64,000 nt of DNA from Dokdonia donghaensis DSW-1 (GTDB lineage: Bacteria; Bacteroidota; Bacteroidia; Flavobacteriales; Flavobacteriaceae), in contig NZ_CP015125.1 in assembly GCF_001653755.1 (NCBI RefSeq), forward strand, positions 1,052,001-1,116,000, written 5' to 3'. The position numbers and the translations under genes were made by a program. Within the stretch, counting starts at the first letter, position 1; every line of letters begins with the position of its first letter. Of this stretch, positions 1-9,600 are shown piece by piece. The notes under the pieces were generated by a model. The model worked only from the letters and a program-made list of their open reading frames with translations, was not told the DNA's origin and ran no database searches.

Positions 1-33
1 GCGAAAATTAAATACAAACACATCGAGTTATAA
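1..33 (+). CDS. possible C-terminal tail of an upstream gene (partial)
   Basis: An open frame enters from the left edge and stops with TAA at 31-33, giving a ten-residue tail ending in KHIEL. It lies 13 bp before the beta-phosphoglucomutase start, in the same direction. In related flavobacteria a sugar transporter often sits here, but ten residues cannot identify it and the frame may be accidental. Confidence 0.25.
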   Translation, partial: AKIKYKHIEL

Positions 34-46
34 CGAAACAACTCTG

Positions 47-724
47 ATGACCGAAAACATATTAAAATTGAAAAAGAAAGCATTCCTTTTTGACCTAGAC
101 GGAGTTATAGTAGACACTGCAAAATTTCACTATCTCGCCTGGCGTAACCTTGCCAAAGAGATGAATTTTGACTTCACAGAAGAGCAAAACGAACTTTTCA
201 AAGGGGTGAGCCGTGTGCGATCGCTAGAGATACTACTAGACCTAGCTTCATATGATGCAACTCAAGAACAAAAAGACAGGTGGCTTATCCAGAAAAATGA
301 AGAGTATCTTAAGTACATCAAAGGGATGGATGACAGTGAGATCTTACCAGATGTGGTGAGAGTACTCGATTTTCTAGAAGAAAAAAATCAAGGTATTGCA
401 CTAGGTAGCGCAAGTAAAAATGCACGACCTATCTTGACTAAATTAGACCTATTAGACAAATTTCAGGCGATTGTAGATGGTAATGATGTGACAGCAGCAA
501 AGCCAGACCCAGAAGTATTCTTAAAAGGAGGAGAAGCTTTAAAAATTGAACGTACAGATTGTATCGTTTTTGAAGACTCTATTGCGGGTATACAAGCTGC
601 AAACAGCGCAGGTATGATAAGCATAGGTATAGGAGAGCAAGACGTGCTTCACGAGGCAAACTACGTTTTTAAAGACTTTACAGAGATGAGTAATGCTTTC
701 CTTCTAGAACTTATAGAAGCATAA
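47..724 (+). CDS. pgmB: beta-phosphoglucomutase (HAD family)
   Basis: This cytoplasmic enzyme converts beta-glucose 1-phosphate, the product of inverting disaccharide phosphorolysis, to glucose 6-phosphate. The protein has 225 aa, the usual length. The HAD motif FDLDGVIVDT places the nucleophile at Asp16 and the acid/base at Asp18. GSASKN near residue 124 is motif II, the Lys of AAKPDPE near 155 is motif III, and FEDSIAGIQAA near 175 carries the late acidic pair. It lies 62 bp upstream of the GH65 phosphorylase on the same strand, which supplies its substrate, so the two probably form one operon whose start lies outside the window. Confidence 0.93.
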   Translation: MTENILKLKKKAFLFDLDGVIVDTAKFHYLAWRNLAKEMNFDFTEEQNELFKGVSRVRSLEILLDLASYDATQEQKDRWLIQKNEEYLKYIKGMDDSEILPDVVRVLDFLEEKNQGIALGSASKNARPILTKLDLLDKFQAIVDGNDVTAAKPDPEVFLKGGEALKIERTDCIVFEDSIAGIQAANSAGMISIGIGEQDVLHEANYVFKDFTEMSNAFLLELIEA

Positions 725-786
725 ATTTAATCTAACTACAACTATCATCAAGTATGGGGTAAGCTCATACGTAAGACTACCATAAT

Positions 787-3081
787 ATGCATATAGATTA
801 TATCACTCCAAATGATTGGTCCATTATAGAGGATGGATGGAACCCAAATAACGTAAAATCATCAGAGAGTCTTATGGCGCTAGGTAATGGTGCAATGGGG
901 CAACGCGCAAATTTTGAAGAAGATTACAGTGGCGCGACCTTTCAAGGAAGTTATATAGGAGGTGTGTATTACCCAGATAAAACCCGCGTAGGCTGGTGGA
1001 AAAATGGGTATCCAGAGTACTTTGCAAAAGTGCTCAATGCGCCTAGCTGGATAGGTATAAAAGTCATAGTAAACGGAGAGAGTCTGGATTTACATACCTG
1101 TAAAGAGGTAAAAGATTTTCGTCGTGAGCTTGATATGAAAGCTGGTGTATTGTACAGAAGTTTTAAAGCCATCCTACAAAATGACGTTGAGATTGCTGTG
1201 AAAGCAACACGCTTTTTAAGTATGGAGATGGATGAGGTAGGTGCAATAAAGTACGAAGTGACACCTATTAATGTAGACGCTACAATAAGTTATGAGCCGT
1301 ATTTAGATAGCGGTATCACCAATGAAGATTCAAACTGGGATGACAAGTTTTGGAACACGCTAGAAGTTTCAGAAAATGATGATATGGCTTTCATCACCGC
1401 ACATACAATGAAGACGGAGTTTCACGTATGTACGATGATGCAAAATAAGCTTTTTATAGATGGGGATGAGATTACGCTTTCGCGAAAGCGTTCTCAAAAA
1501 ACCACAACCTACGTAGGTCACGAGTATGAGACAGATGTTACAAAAGGAGATACCTTTGCCATACAAAAAATTGGAGGTTATGTAAGTAGCCTTAATCACG
1601 ATAAAGGTGGTCTCGTAGCAGTAGCAACAGACGTACTAAATAAAGCAACAGACTTGGGTTATGATGCTTTGCTAGCTTCTCAAAAGGAAGCCTGGGCAAA
1701 AACCTGGGAGATGTCTGACATCACAATTGAGGGTGACACAAAAGCACAGCAGGGTATACGTTTTAATATCTTTCATCTTAATCAGACATACACAGGGCAA
1801 GATAGCCGTCTCAATATAGGCCCAAAAGGGTTTACTGGCGAAAAATACGGTGGCTCTACCTACTGGGATACCGAGGCTTACTGTATTCCATTTTATATGG
1901 CTACCAAAGATCAAAGTGTTGCAAGACAGTTACTCACCTATAGGTATAACCAGCTTGATAAGGCTATAGAAAATGCTCAAAAACTAGGTTTTACAAACGG
2001 AGCGGCACTATACCCTATGGTTACTATGAACGGGGAGGAATGTCACAATGAGTGGGAAATTACCTTTGAAGAGATACACCGCAACGGCTCAATGGTTTAT
2101 GCAATATATAACTATGAGCGTTATACAGGAGATACGAGCTACATTCCAGAAATGGGGCTTGAGGTAATTATAGGAGTAGCTAGATTCTGGAGACAGAGAG
2201 CGACTTTTTCTAAGGCTAAGAATGCTTATGTGATACTAGGGGTTACTGGTCCTAACGAGTACGAGAATAATGTAAATAATAACTGGTTTACAAACTATAT
2301 CGCAAAGTGGTGTCTCGAGTATGCTTTTGAACAAGCAGAGTTGCTAAGAGATACTGCCAAAGAAGATTGGTCACGTATTTCTGGAAAAACGCATTTGTCT
2401 TATGACGAGATGCTTTCTTGGAGGTCTACGGCAGAGCAGATGTACTTTCCATACTCAGAAGAAAATGGAGTGTACCTACAGCAAGATGGTTTCTTAGATA
2501 AAGAATTAATAACTGTAGCAGATTTACCAAAATCAAATCGACCTATTAATCAAAAATGGTCTTGGGATCGCATACTGCGTTCTCCATACATAAAGCAGGC
2601 AGACACGTTGCAAGGATTCTACTTCTTTGAAGATCACTTTACAGAGGAGCAACTAGAGAAACATTTTGACTTTTACGAACCATTTACAGTGCACGAGAGT
2701 TCATTATCTCCTTGTGTACACGCTATACAAGCTGCAAAATTAGGCAGGATGGATCAAGCATATGAGTTTTACTTACGTACATCACGCTTAGATCTAGATG
2801 ATTATAATAAGGAGGTAGAAGAGGGACTGCACATCACAAGTATGGCAGGTACCTGGCAGAGCGTGGTAGAAGGCTTTGGAGGGATGCGTGTAAAGAATGA
2901 CACTTTATCTTTTGATACCAAAATACCTAATGCCTGGACGGCTTATAGTTTTAAAGTAAACTTTAGAGGGCAGATTTTAAAAGTAGACGTTTCAAAGAAT
3001 GAAACTCACTTTACGCTCGTAAGTGGTGAAGGGTTACAAATAATTGTAAACGGAGAAAAGAGAGAAGTATTACCGGCTTAA
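787..3081 (+). CDS. mapA: GH65 disaccharide phosphorylase, probably maltose phosphorylase
   Basis: It phosphorolyses an alpha-linked glucosyl disaccharide to beta-glucose 1-phosphate plus glucose. The 764 aa include an N-terminal beta-sandwich (to about 270), a linker and an (alpha/alpha)6 catalytic domain. The GPNEYENNVNNN motif puts the expected catalytic acid at about Glu491. HESSLSP near 636 is the phosphate-binding loop, and KQADTLQ near 605 is also conserved in the family. The conserved block ECHNEWEITFEEIHRN near 418-433 fits maltose phosphorylases rather than trehalose or kojibiose enzymes, but GH65 specificity is not certain from sequence alone. The partner gene pgmB is just upstream. 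A copy of the dispersed palindrome at 1475-1490 encodes the residues LSRKR. Confidence 0.88.
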   Translation: MHIDYITPNDWSIIEDGWNPNNVKSSESLMALGNGAMGQRANFEEDYSGATFQGSYIGGVYYPDKTRVGWWKNGYPEYFAKVLNAPSWIGIKVIVNGESLDLHTCKEVKDFRRELDMKAGVLYRSFKAILQNDVEIAVKATRFLSMEMDEVGAIKYEVTPINVDATISYEPYLDSGITNEDSNWDDKFWNTLEVSENDDMAFITAHTMKTEFHVCTMMQNKLFIDGDEITLSRKRSQKTTTYVGHEYETDVTKGDTFAIQKIGGYVSSLNHDKGGLVAVATDVLNKATDLGYDALLASQKEAWAKTWEMSDITIEGDTKAQQGIRFNIFHLNQTYTGQDSRLNIGPKGFTGEKYGGSTYWDTEAYCIPFYMATKDQSVARQLLTYRYNQLDKAIENAQKLGFTNGAALYPMVTMNGEECHNEWEITFEEIHRNGSMVYAIYNYERYTGDTSYIPEMGLEVIIGVARFWRQRATFSKAKNAYVILGVTGPNEYENNVNNNWFTNYIAKWCLEYAFEQAELLRDTAKEDWSRISGKTHLSYDEMLSWRSTAEQMYFPYSEENGVYLQQDGFLDKELITVADLPKSNRPINQKWSWDRILRSPYIKQADTLQGFYFFEDHFTEEQLEKHFDFYEPFTVHESSLSPCVHAIQAAKLGRMDQAYEFYLRTSRLDLDDYNKEVEEGLHITSMAGTWQSVVEGFGGMRVKNDTLSFDTKIPNAWTAYSFKVNFRGQILKVDVSKNETHFTLVSGEGLQIIVNGEKREVLPA
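1475..1490. repeat. dispersed palindrome copy (exact 16-mer)
   Basis: Exact CGCTTTCGCGAAAGCG inside the GH65 gene, read as LSRKR. This is the only full copy in the window read in this frame. Confidence 0.95.
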
Positions 3082-3112
3082 AAAGCTGGTAATACCTATA
3101 ATTTTATAGGTG
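3069..3112. terminator. convergent junction with two hairpins
   Basis: An imperfect inverted repeat, TTACCGGCTT with AAGCTGGTAA, spans the end of the phosphorylase gene. A perfect 7-bp one, ACCTATA with TATAGGT, follows at 3094-3111. They lie where the plus-strand phosphorylase meets the minus-strand DUF4230 gene. Neither has a strong T-tract, so termination is plausible but not shown. Confidence 0.4.
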
Positions 3113-3701
3113 CACTATCTGTAACTGCATTCCCATTATATTCAAGGGTCCACCCTAGTGAGTTAGTAAGAAAGTATATTTTAGAAAGTTCTGAGATAAG
3201 TCTGTTTTGTGCATTTGAGTAAAGAGTAGAGTTTTTAACTTCCTTTTCAAGCCCTTTTTGCACGCGTGATTTTATGATATTATAGTCGCGAGCATTAAAC
3301 TGGTTGAGGTAGTCTTGTTGCACATCATAATATTCTATATTAGGATTAATCTTCAACTCAGGTTCTGGGATATAGGTAATGCGTACCGTCTTTGTGAGTT
3401 CATCAATCTCTGTAGCAACCTTAGAAAGATCGTAAGCGATAGTTGCTTCGGCATTTACAACTACTAGTGCCTTTTTTGTAGCAGAAAGCACATCTACATA
3501 GAATTTTTTTGAATCTTCATAGGTGAAAACTTGGGCATAGTTACCTTCTGTAACGATGAGTTTCCCCACGTTTTTTATTTGTTTCTCAATGAGCGCGGTG
3601 TTTGCTCTAAGTTGCTCACTTTCATCTTTTGTGTGTTCACAATAACGCACACCAAAAACAATCACAAGTGCAAGAGCTGCCCCAAAAAGTATTTTACGCA
3701 T
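3096..3701 (-). CDS. DUF4230 family membrane-anchored protein
   Basis: The protein has 201 aa with one N-terminal hydrophobic segment (about 4-20), probably an uncleaved anchor, so the rest should face the periplasm. The remainder matches my recognition of DUF4230: an alternating beta region with FTYEDSKKFYVDVL, TVRITYIPEPEL and YYDVQQDYLNQF, ending in a helical segment rich in Lys and Glu. The function of the family is not known to me. It sits alone between a convergent junction and the terminator of the large minus-strand operon, so it probably has its own promoter. Confidence 0.75.
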   Translation of the reverse strand: MRKILFGAALALVIVFGVRYCEHTKDESEQLRANTALIEKQIKNVGKLIVTEGNYAQVFTYEDSKKFYVDVLSATKKALVVVNAEATIAYDLSKVATEIDELTKTVRITYIPEPELKINPNIEYYDVQQDYLNQFNARDYNIIKSRVQKGLEKEVKNSTLYSNAQNRLISELSKIYFLTNSLGWTLEYNGNAVTDSAPIKL

Positions 3702-3733
3702 AATAGTTTATTATATAACCAAGGTACATAAAA

Positions 3734-3762
3734 TAAAAAGCCGCACATAAGTGCGGCTTTAA
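3734..3762 (-). terminator. rho-independent terminator closing the susC-to-pentapeptide operon
   Basis: A perfect 10-bp stem, AAAGCCGCAC with GTGCGGCTTT, and a 4-nt loop, followed on the minus strand by a T-rich tail (TTTTTATTTT). It lies about 100 bp after the stop of the pentapeptide-repeat gene and before the DUF4230 gene, which sets the 3' end of the transcription unit running down from 21.5 kb. Confidence 0.85.
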
Positions 3763-3862
3763 TGAGTTTCTAAATCCCCCAATTTCGATTCTCATTCTAA
3801 TGATGTAAATGTAATTGCTTCTTTAAGTTTTAGGTAGGGGTAAATGCCCCTTTATGGTAATG

Positions 3863-4432
3863 TTACTTAATTATTATTCCAGAAGAGCGTAAAAGTCCAG
3901 CAAGATTGTGGTTTGAAAAAAGTGCTCCTTTTAGTATCGTTTGTGTAGGGTTTATTGTGTAGTCTATAGCTGTCCTAAAGTCTGCCCTAAGTAATTTTGA
4001 GTTTTCAAAATTGGTTTTGGTTAATATGCATTTGTCAAACCTAGCCTCACTCAGATCTGCCTCAGTAAAATCTACTTCGGCCATAGGGCAGTCTATAAAG
4101 GTTGTTTTTTTAAGTGGTAATGCGGTGAAGTTTGAGAGGTTTAGAACGCTTTCGCGAAAGCGTAATCCCAACATAAAGATATTACAAACACTAAAATCTG
4201 CTCCTAGCAGTTTACAGCCGTCAAATAAAACTTGATTGAGACTAGTGCCACCAAACTTTACATTAGTGAGGTTGCAATTTATAAATGTGCACTCTAAAAA
4301 AGTCCTGTTTGAGAGATGGAGGCTTTCAAAATTACACTCCCCAAATGTGCAATTATCATACTCGCCTTTGTCTAAAGGTTGCTGAGTGTAATCTATACCT
4401 GTAAACTCTTGATCACTGTAATATGAGCTCAT
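3863..4432 (-). CDS. pentapeptide repeat protein
   Basis: The protein has 189 aa built almost entirely of A(D/N)LXX-like pentapeptides, such as CTFGECNFESLHLSNRTF, ADFSVC and VDFTEADLSEARFDKC, predicting a right-handed quadrilateral beta-helix. There is no signal peptide, so it is probably cytoplasmic. The Cys-rich, Qnr-like pattern is common in Bacteroidota. Its role is unknown; DNA mimicry as in Qnr/MfpA is a family possibility, not a prediction. It starts 1 bp after the stop of the GyrI-like gene and is the last gene of the operon. A dispersed palindrome at 4147-4162 encodes RFRES. Confidence 0.85.
   Translation of the reverse strand: MSSYYSDQEFTGIDYTQQPLDKGEYDNCTFGECNFESLHLSNRTFLECTFINCNLTNVKFGGTSLNQVLFDGCKLLGADFSVCNIFMLGLRFRESVLNLSNFTALPLKKTTFIDCPMAEVDFTEADLSEARFDKCILTKTNFENSKLLRADFRTAIDYTINPTQTILKGALFSNHNLAGLLRSSGIIIK
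4147..4162. repeat. dispersed palindrome copy (exact 16-mer)
   Basis: Exact CGCTTTCGCGAAAGCG inside the pentapeptide gene, read as RFRES, where it interrupts the pentapeptide rhythm. Confidence 0.95.
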
Positions 4433-4433
4433 A

Positions 4434-5324
4434 TTATTCTACAATGGGTAAGTAAACTTCTGTTTTCCACCTGCTCTCGTCACCAGCCATATTTGGATTG
4501 TTATAAAAGACCTCAGTAGGTTTTAGATCTACTTTAATATTATTGCTCTTTGCATAGTTAAGAAGCGCATACCAAGCACGATCTGATGTAATATAGTTGC
4601 CGTTATAAATAGCTTTAAGTGCTCTTTGTGCAGGTCTTGATCCATATTTAATGTCTTTTACTACTGGTAAAGAATCCCTTTCTATCATAGGGAATGCAAA
4701 GTGATATTTTATACTATCGGTTGCCCTGTTCCAGTCTGTGATTTGTACAAAGGGGCGTCCATCTAGCTCAATATCATAAGTAGCCATTGTACCTTGCAGA
4801 TGTCCTATATCGCGCATCATTCCGTCTGCTTTTAGAATTTGTAGCCCTTTAAGCTCTGTATAGGCATAAAACTTTGCTGGAAGTTCTTCTTCACCTACTA
4901 TGGTTACTGTAATTCTATCTAGATGATCTTGTAATAACTCGTTAAATTCTAGTACAGTTCTAGTAGCACTTTTTTTAAAGTCTGTGTCCTTAAAAAGCCC
5001 ATTTATACGATTGTTTATAGAGTGTGTGGGATCTATTACGTGTACCGTAACCTCCGTAAGTGAATCGTGCACTTTGTTAAGTTGCCACTCGTATATGTGA
5101 GTAGAGTCTTGTACTGTAAATTCTTGAATGATTTGTGTGTATTCATCACCCAGTTGTACCTCTGTAACTGGAGCGCCTTCTTTCCAGTTTTTTATAGATT
5201 GCTCTATAGTACCTAGAGTAGTTTTTGCCTTTATCTTTGCAGTAAAGTCTCCTGGTTTAAGATATAGATACCATACGCCTGTTGCTATGATACTTACTAT
5301 TATGAATGCAATAATATTTTTCAT
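4434..5324 (-). CDS. membrane-anchored protein with C-terminal GyrI-like (effector-binding) domain
   Basis: The protein has 296 aa with an N-terminal hydrophobic segment at about 4-22, then a roughly 120-residue region resembling the start/polyketide-cyclase-like part found in such fusions, then a GyrI-like/AraC effector-binding fold from about residue 150 to the end. The end carries features of that fold, with AWYALLNYAKSNNI and a closing KTEVYLPI strand. There is no DNA-binding domain, so it is not a classical regulator. It sits 10 bp after the haloperoxidase-like gene and 1 bp before the pentapeptide gene, in the same operon. Binding of a small hydrophobic or cationic ligand at the envelope is an inference. 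Confidence 0.7.
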   Translation of the reverse strand: MKNIIAFIIVSIIATGVWYLYLKPGDFTAKIKAKTTLGTIEQSIKNWKEGAPVTEVQLGDEYTQIIQEFTVQDSTHIYEWQLNKVHDSLTEVTVHVIDPTHSINNRINGLFKDTDFKKSATRTVLEFNELLQDHLDRITVTIVGEEELPAKFYAYTELKGLQILKADGMMRDIGHLQGTMATYDIELDGRPFVQITDWNRATDSIKYHFAFPMIERDSLPVVKDIKYGSRPAQRALKAIYNGNYITSDRAWYALLNYAKSNNIKVDLKPTEVFYNNPNMAGDESRWKTEVYLPIVE

Positions 5325-5334
5325 AATAGATGAT

Positions 5335-6690
5335 TTAGTTTGAAGTAACGCCTGTTTCTGTTTTCATATCAAGTTGAGATACGACATATTGCCCAAGGTC
5401 TTTTCCCTGGTTAAGACCTATCTCTACAGCCGCACGATAGTGTATACCACCATACATACGACTTATAGCAGCTTCTTGTGCTGCTGCTCTAAAGGATTTA
5501 AAATTACGTATAGGTAAACCATAAGCAATCTCTGTGTCATCATTAAAAGAGAAGTTGTCTCCAAAAATACTAGTGAGGCTCTCTGCCGCAGCACCAGACA
5601 CTACTGAGTGGCCACTTACGTACTCTGGAAAAGGAGGTGTTTGTAAAATAGGTTTCCAAGAGTCATCTATATGATCATTTATAAGCGTCTCCGGACGTAT
5701 TAAATTAGAGCGGTACTTCTCATCCCAACAAGATATAAAAGCGTCATACATTGCTATGGTCGTTTTTGTATAGGCGTGCAAAGTATGTACTACATCTAGG
5801 CCAGCCTTTTTTGAGGCAATTTTTGTAATACCAACCCAGTGACCGCCAGGGGTTATCTTTTTTGTGGCAAACATTAAATGACCTCTCGTAACAGACACAT
5901 AAGGATTACAATCCCAAAACTGTGCTATGGCAATCTCCTCAGAGGTATCTCCGTCTTTTGTTATTTGCTGGCTTATGTCATAAACCTCCTTAAGCTCTTT
6001 ATAAAAATCTGAGTCTTCTTCTAGTGAAAATGCTGGTGGTGGTACAGGTTTAAATTGGTCTGCCGTATTAATTACAAATGGTCTTATTTTATTCCAGTGT
6101 GGTTCAATTCCATCCATATATGCGGGAGGTGTAGGTTGCCATCTAGAAGGCTCGTCAGAACGCACAGAGAACTTAGGCATTGTGCGAGTTTGTTTGTAAT
6201 TATCACCATCCATCCACGCTGCAATATGATTAGACACTTGTAGACCATAATCTCTTGACTGTACAAACTCCTCTTCATTAAGCTCTTGCCATCCTGCATA
6301 AAGACTATCTCTATAAGTCTCTATATCTTGCTCAGAAAATATAAGACGTTTACTCATATCCATATGAGCAACGAGGGCTGCAAGTTCATAGTTGATAGAT
6401 GCGTCTTCTGCAGGTGTTGGGATTGCTTTAAAATTTGTGAGTTGTCCTGATAGTGAAGAAAATGTAGGATTGTCTTGAGCTAGTATCTCGTAGGCAGCAA
6501 TATTAGGATATGCATAAATTCTACTAGCTACTGGAGGCGAGAAGATATCGTGTATAATTACTTCTGTAACTTTATCTATCGCATTATGAAAGTGATCTGG
6601 AGTAATCACAATAGGCTCACTCTTTTTTGAACAAGAGCTTAAAGTAATTAAAGCAGTAAGTAGGACTATGAGTGTGTACTGTGTTTTCAT
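5335..6690 (-). CDS. vanadium-dependent haloperoxidase / PAP2 superfamily lipoprotein
   Basis: The protein has 451 aa. The signal ends in LSSC, making Cys20 a lipoprotein cysteine, so the enzyme is expected on the periplasmic side or cell surface. The three PAP2/haloperoxidase motifs are present: KYRSNLIRP (K-x6-RP, near 325-333), PEYVSGHS (near 356-363) and SRMYGGIH (near 409-416). The final Asp of the phosphatase motif is replaced by Ala, as in many haloperoxidase-like members. It could be a halide peroxidase or a vanadate-free phosphatase; the sequence does not decide. Its ATG overlaps the stop of the upstream UnbV gene by one base (TAATG), indicating translational coupling. Confidence 0.85.
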   Translation of the reverse strand: MKTQYTLIVLLTALITLSSCSKKSEPIVITPDHFHNAIDKVTEVIIHDIFSPPVASRIYAYPNIAAYEILAQDNPTFSSLSGQLTNFKAIPTPAEDASINYELAALVAHMDMSKRLIFSEQDIETYRDSLYAGWQELNEEEFVQSRDYGLQVSNHIAAWMDGDNYKQTRTMPKFSVRSDEPSRWQPTPPAYMDGIEPHWNKIRPFVINTADQFKPVPPPAFSLEEDSDFYKELKEVYDISQQITKDGDTSEEIAIAQFWDCNPYVSVTRGHLMFATKKITPGGHWVGITKIASKKAGLDVVHTLHAYTKTTIAMYDAFISCWDEKYRSNLIRPETLINDHIDDSWKPILQTPPFPEYVSGHSVVSGAAAESLTSIFGDNFSFNDDTEIAYGLPIRNFKSFRAAAQEAAISRMYGGIHYRAAVEIGLNQGKDLGQYVVSQLDMKTETGVTSN

Positions 6691-9600
6691 TATTGTGTAG
6701 TTTCTATTGTATATACCTGTGCTGGTTCATTATTAAAAGTAACGAGCAAGTAATTTGTGTTATTATATGTTATGATAGATAGCTTACGAACAGACTTTTG
6801 AACAAAATCTATCCCTAGGGTATACCCATCTATTATTTCTTTTTCTGATTTTATAAGAGCACCAGAGAACGAATCTAACCTACCGTGATACGGTTTTGTG
6901 CCAAAATAATTTCCACCAGCGAGAACTTCTTTTTTTCCATCATTAGTAAAGTCAAACACTACAAAATCTAGTAGGGGAGCAACTTGTAATGATGATGGGA
7001 AAGGTACAAAGGTAAAAGAACCTTTTTCATTTTTTAAGTATCCAGACTTTAGCGTGGTAACATTTAACTCTTGAGCTCTAGATAAACTCTTGGCACCTAT
7101 AATCTCTGAGATAGTTTTACCGGCAAAATCATTATTTGTACTGTATTTCTTTTTAAGATATACAAGCTGGGTTGCTAGTTCAGGAAGGTTTTGAATAGGG
7201 TAGTAGTTCCCGTTTCTTGCCGTAGCCACCAGAGTTTCGGTCTGACCGTTGTTATCAAAGTCTGCGTGATACATTTTGAGCGGCTCACCTTCTGTAGCCG
7301 TAAACTTGCTGTTAGTTCCCCAGTTGCCTAGCAGGTAATCCAGATCACCATCATCATCTATATCAAAAGGCGCTATGGTTTGCCATAAGCCAGTAAGCTC
7401 GCTTGAGATTAATGTCTCTTTAGACAGCACGCCATCATTATTTATGTAAAATTGCGGTGCCATCCATTCACCTATTACAATGAGGTCTTTCTGGTTATCA
7501 TTGTTAAGATCTGTCCACACGGCATCTGTAACCATACCTATATTACCTAGGTTGTTATTTTTATCTACAGTGTATTTGCCATTGTTGTTTTTGAGAAGCA
7601 CACTTTCTGGTGCTGTGCCAAAATCGCTAGTAATTACTTGATGACCTATAAACAAGTCCATATCACCATCGTTGTCATAGTCGTTTGGCGCAATAACAGA
7701 AGTGTTACCTAGTAAATTGAGAGATTGCTTTGAGAGGCTATCATCTAGTTTTAATATGTAATCATCTAGTGCAGTATTAGTTTGTGCAAAATCTGCACCA
7801 GCCGTACCCACTATAATGTTTCCGTCGTGTATGATTGCTGTTTTATCTTCGGTTTTACTCTGTTTTTTTAAGGGTTCTATATGCGCTTTCGCGAAAGCGG
7901 AATCTCCACCCAAGTATATTTGAGACGAAGTAAATTTTGAACTACCAAAATAAATATCATCCACCCCATCATTATTTATATCACCCACTGCGGTAGCTGG
8001 ACCCCGATCTGAAAGTTGATAAGGAATTAATTTTTGACGGTTAAAGTCTATATAAGCATCTTCCTTGTGTATGTACTCTATGCCTAGATTTCCTGGTGTT
8101 TTTGAGAAGAGTTTTTCATTTTTTGGCAATAAACTATGGTAATCAAAAGGTGTTGAAGCCGCTGGCGACAGCTTTACCAATGAATTTGCAGCTATGTTGC
8201 GCTCAGTTTGATACGTGTTATCTGGCCATATAACCTTGAGAGAATCAATAGTCGTATTTTTAGGAAAGCCAAAATGCACTATAGGCTGTGACGATGCTTG
8301 AAATCCTCTGGCGGTATAAAGCTCTTTGTACTGGGTCTTACCTCCTGCATATGCAAATACTTTAGTACCTATCCCAAAAGGATTCTTAGCTGCGTACTCA
8401 AATTTCAGTTGGACAGATGTAGCCGTAGTATCTGTCTGGTTGATGTAGAGCGTTGCTTCTTTGTTTATATTATTAACTACAATGTCCAGGTCCCCATCAT
8501 TGTCTAAATCTGCAAGGGCAGATGCGCCAGAAACAGATGGTTGAGATGCTAGCCACGTCTGTGATTTATCTTTAAAGTTCAAATCTCCAGCACCCTTAAA
8601 TAACCTGTTTGGTGTTGCCCCGCTGGGCATAAGGTCTAGAGCTTCATTATCCAGCAATCGGGACTCGTTAATGCGATTTTGAATTTTATCACTAGAGATA
8701 AAGTTTATAAAATCTAGATTGTTAGGTCGCTTAGGAATACCGTTTGCAATAAATAAATCTTGTACACTATCGTGATCAAAATCTGCAAAAAGAGCGCTCC
8801 AGCTCCAGTCTGTAGCAGCAATTCCAGAAGATAGTGCTTGCTCTTTAAATTGATATCCCGGTTGATTTACAAAAAGCATATTGCGTGTAAACTGGTAGTG
8901 ATACCCAAAGCGTTCTATGCGTAATCTCTGCGTCTGGATATTATCATCGCCTTCAGACGCTTTAAGAGCAACTTCATCATCTGGAAGCATATCTAATGAG
9001 ATGATGTCTGGGAAGCCATCACCGTTAAGATCTGAGTTGTCATTACCCATTGAGAATCTTGAGGTGTGTGGAAAGTGTTCTTTTAAGCTTTCGCGAAAGC
9101 GTACACCTCCTTCATTAATGTAGTAGTAATCATCTTCGTGAAAATCATTACCCACATAGATATCTGGCCATCCATCTTGATTAAAATCTGCCACCGAAAT
9201 GCCGAGGCCGTAGCCATTTATGCCACCATAAATACCCATCTGCTCGCTTACATCTGTAAAGTGGTTACCATCGTTTCTGAGAAGTTTGTCGCCTGTCTTT
9301 TCTGTGCGCTTGTTGCGCAGGGATGCTTTGCCAAAAGAGGACTCTGTGTGTATGGCGTGGTTGAGTAAATAAATATCTAGATCTCCATCAAGATCATAAT
9401 CTAGCACTGCGGCTGTAGTGCCGTAGTCTTTAAAATCAAGTCCATAGGCTTCTGCCTGTTCTGTAAAAGTACCATCACCATTGTTTATGAATAACTCATC
9501 GTGACCAGCGAAATCATTTATACCCACCACAGCACGCACATAGATGTCTAGGTATCCATCTGCATTTGCATCAAACATAATAGCACCGGTACTCCAAGAG

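Noticed and set aside
3834..3852. AGGGG/CCCCT hairpin before the operon terminator
   Set aside because: The stem is only five bases with no T-tract; the strong terminator lies just beyond it.
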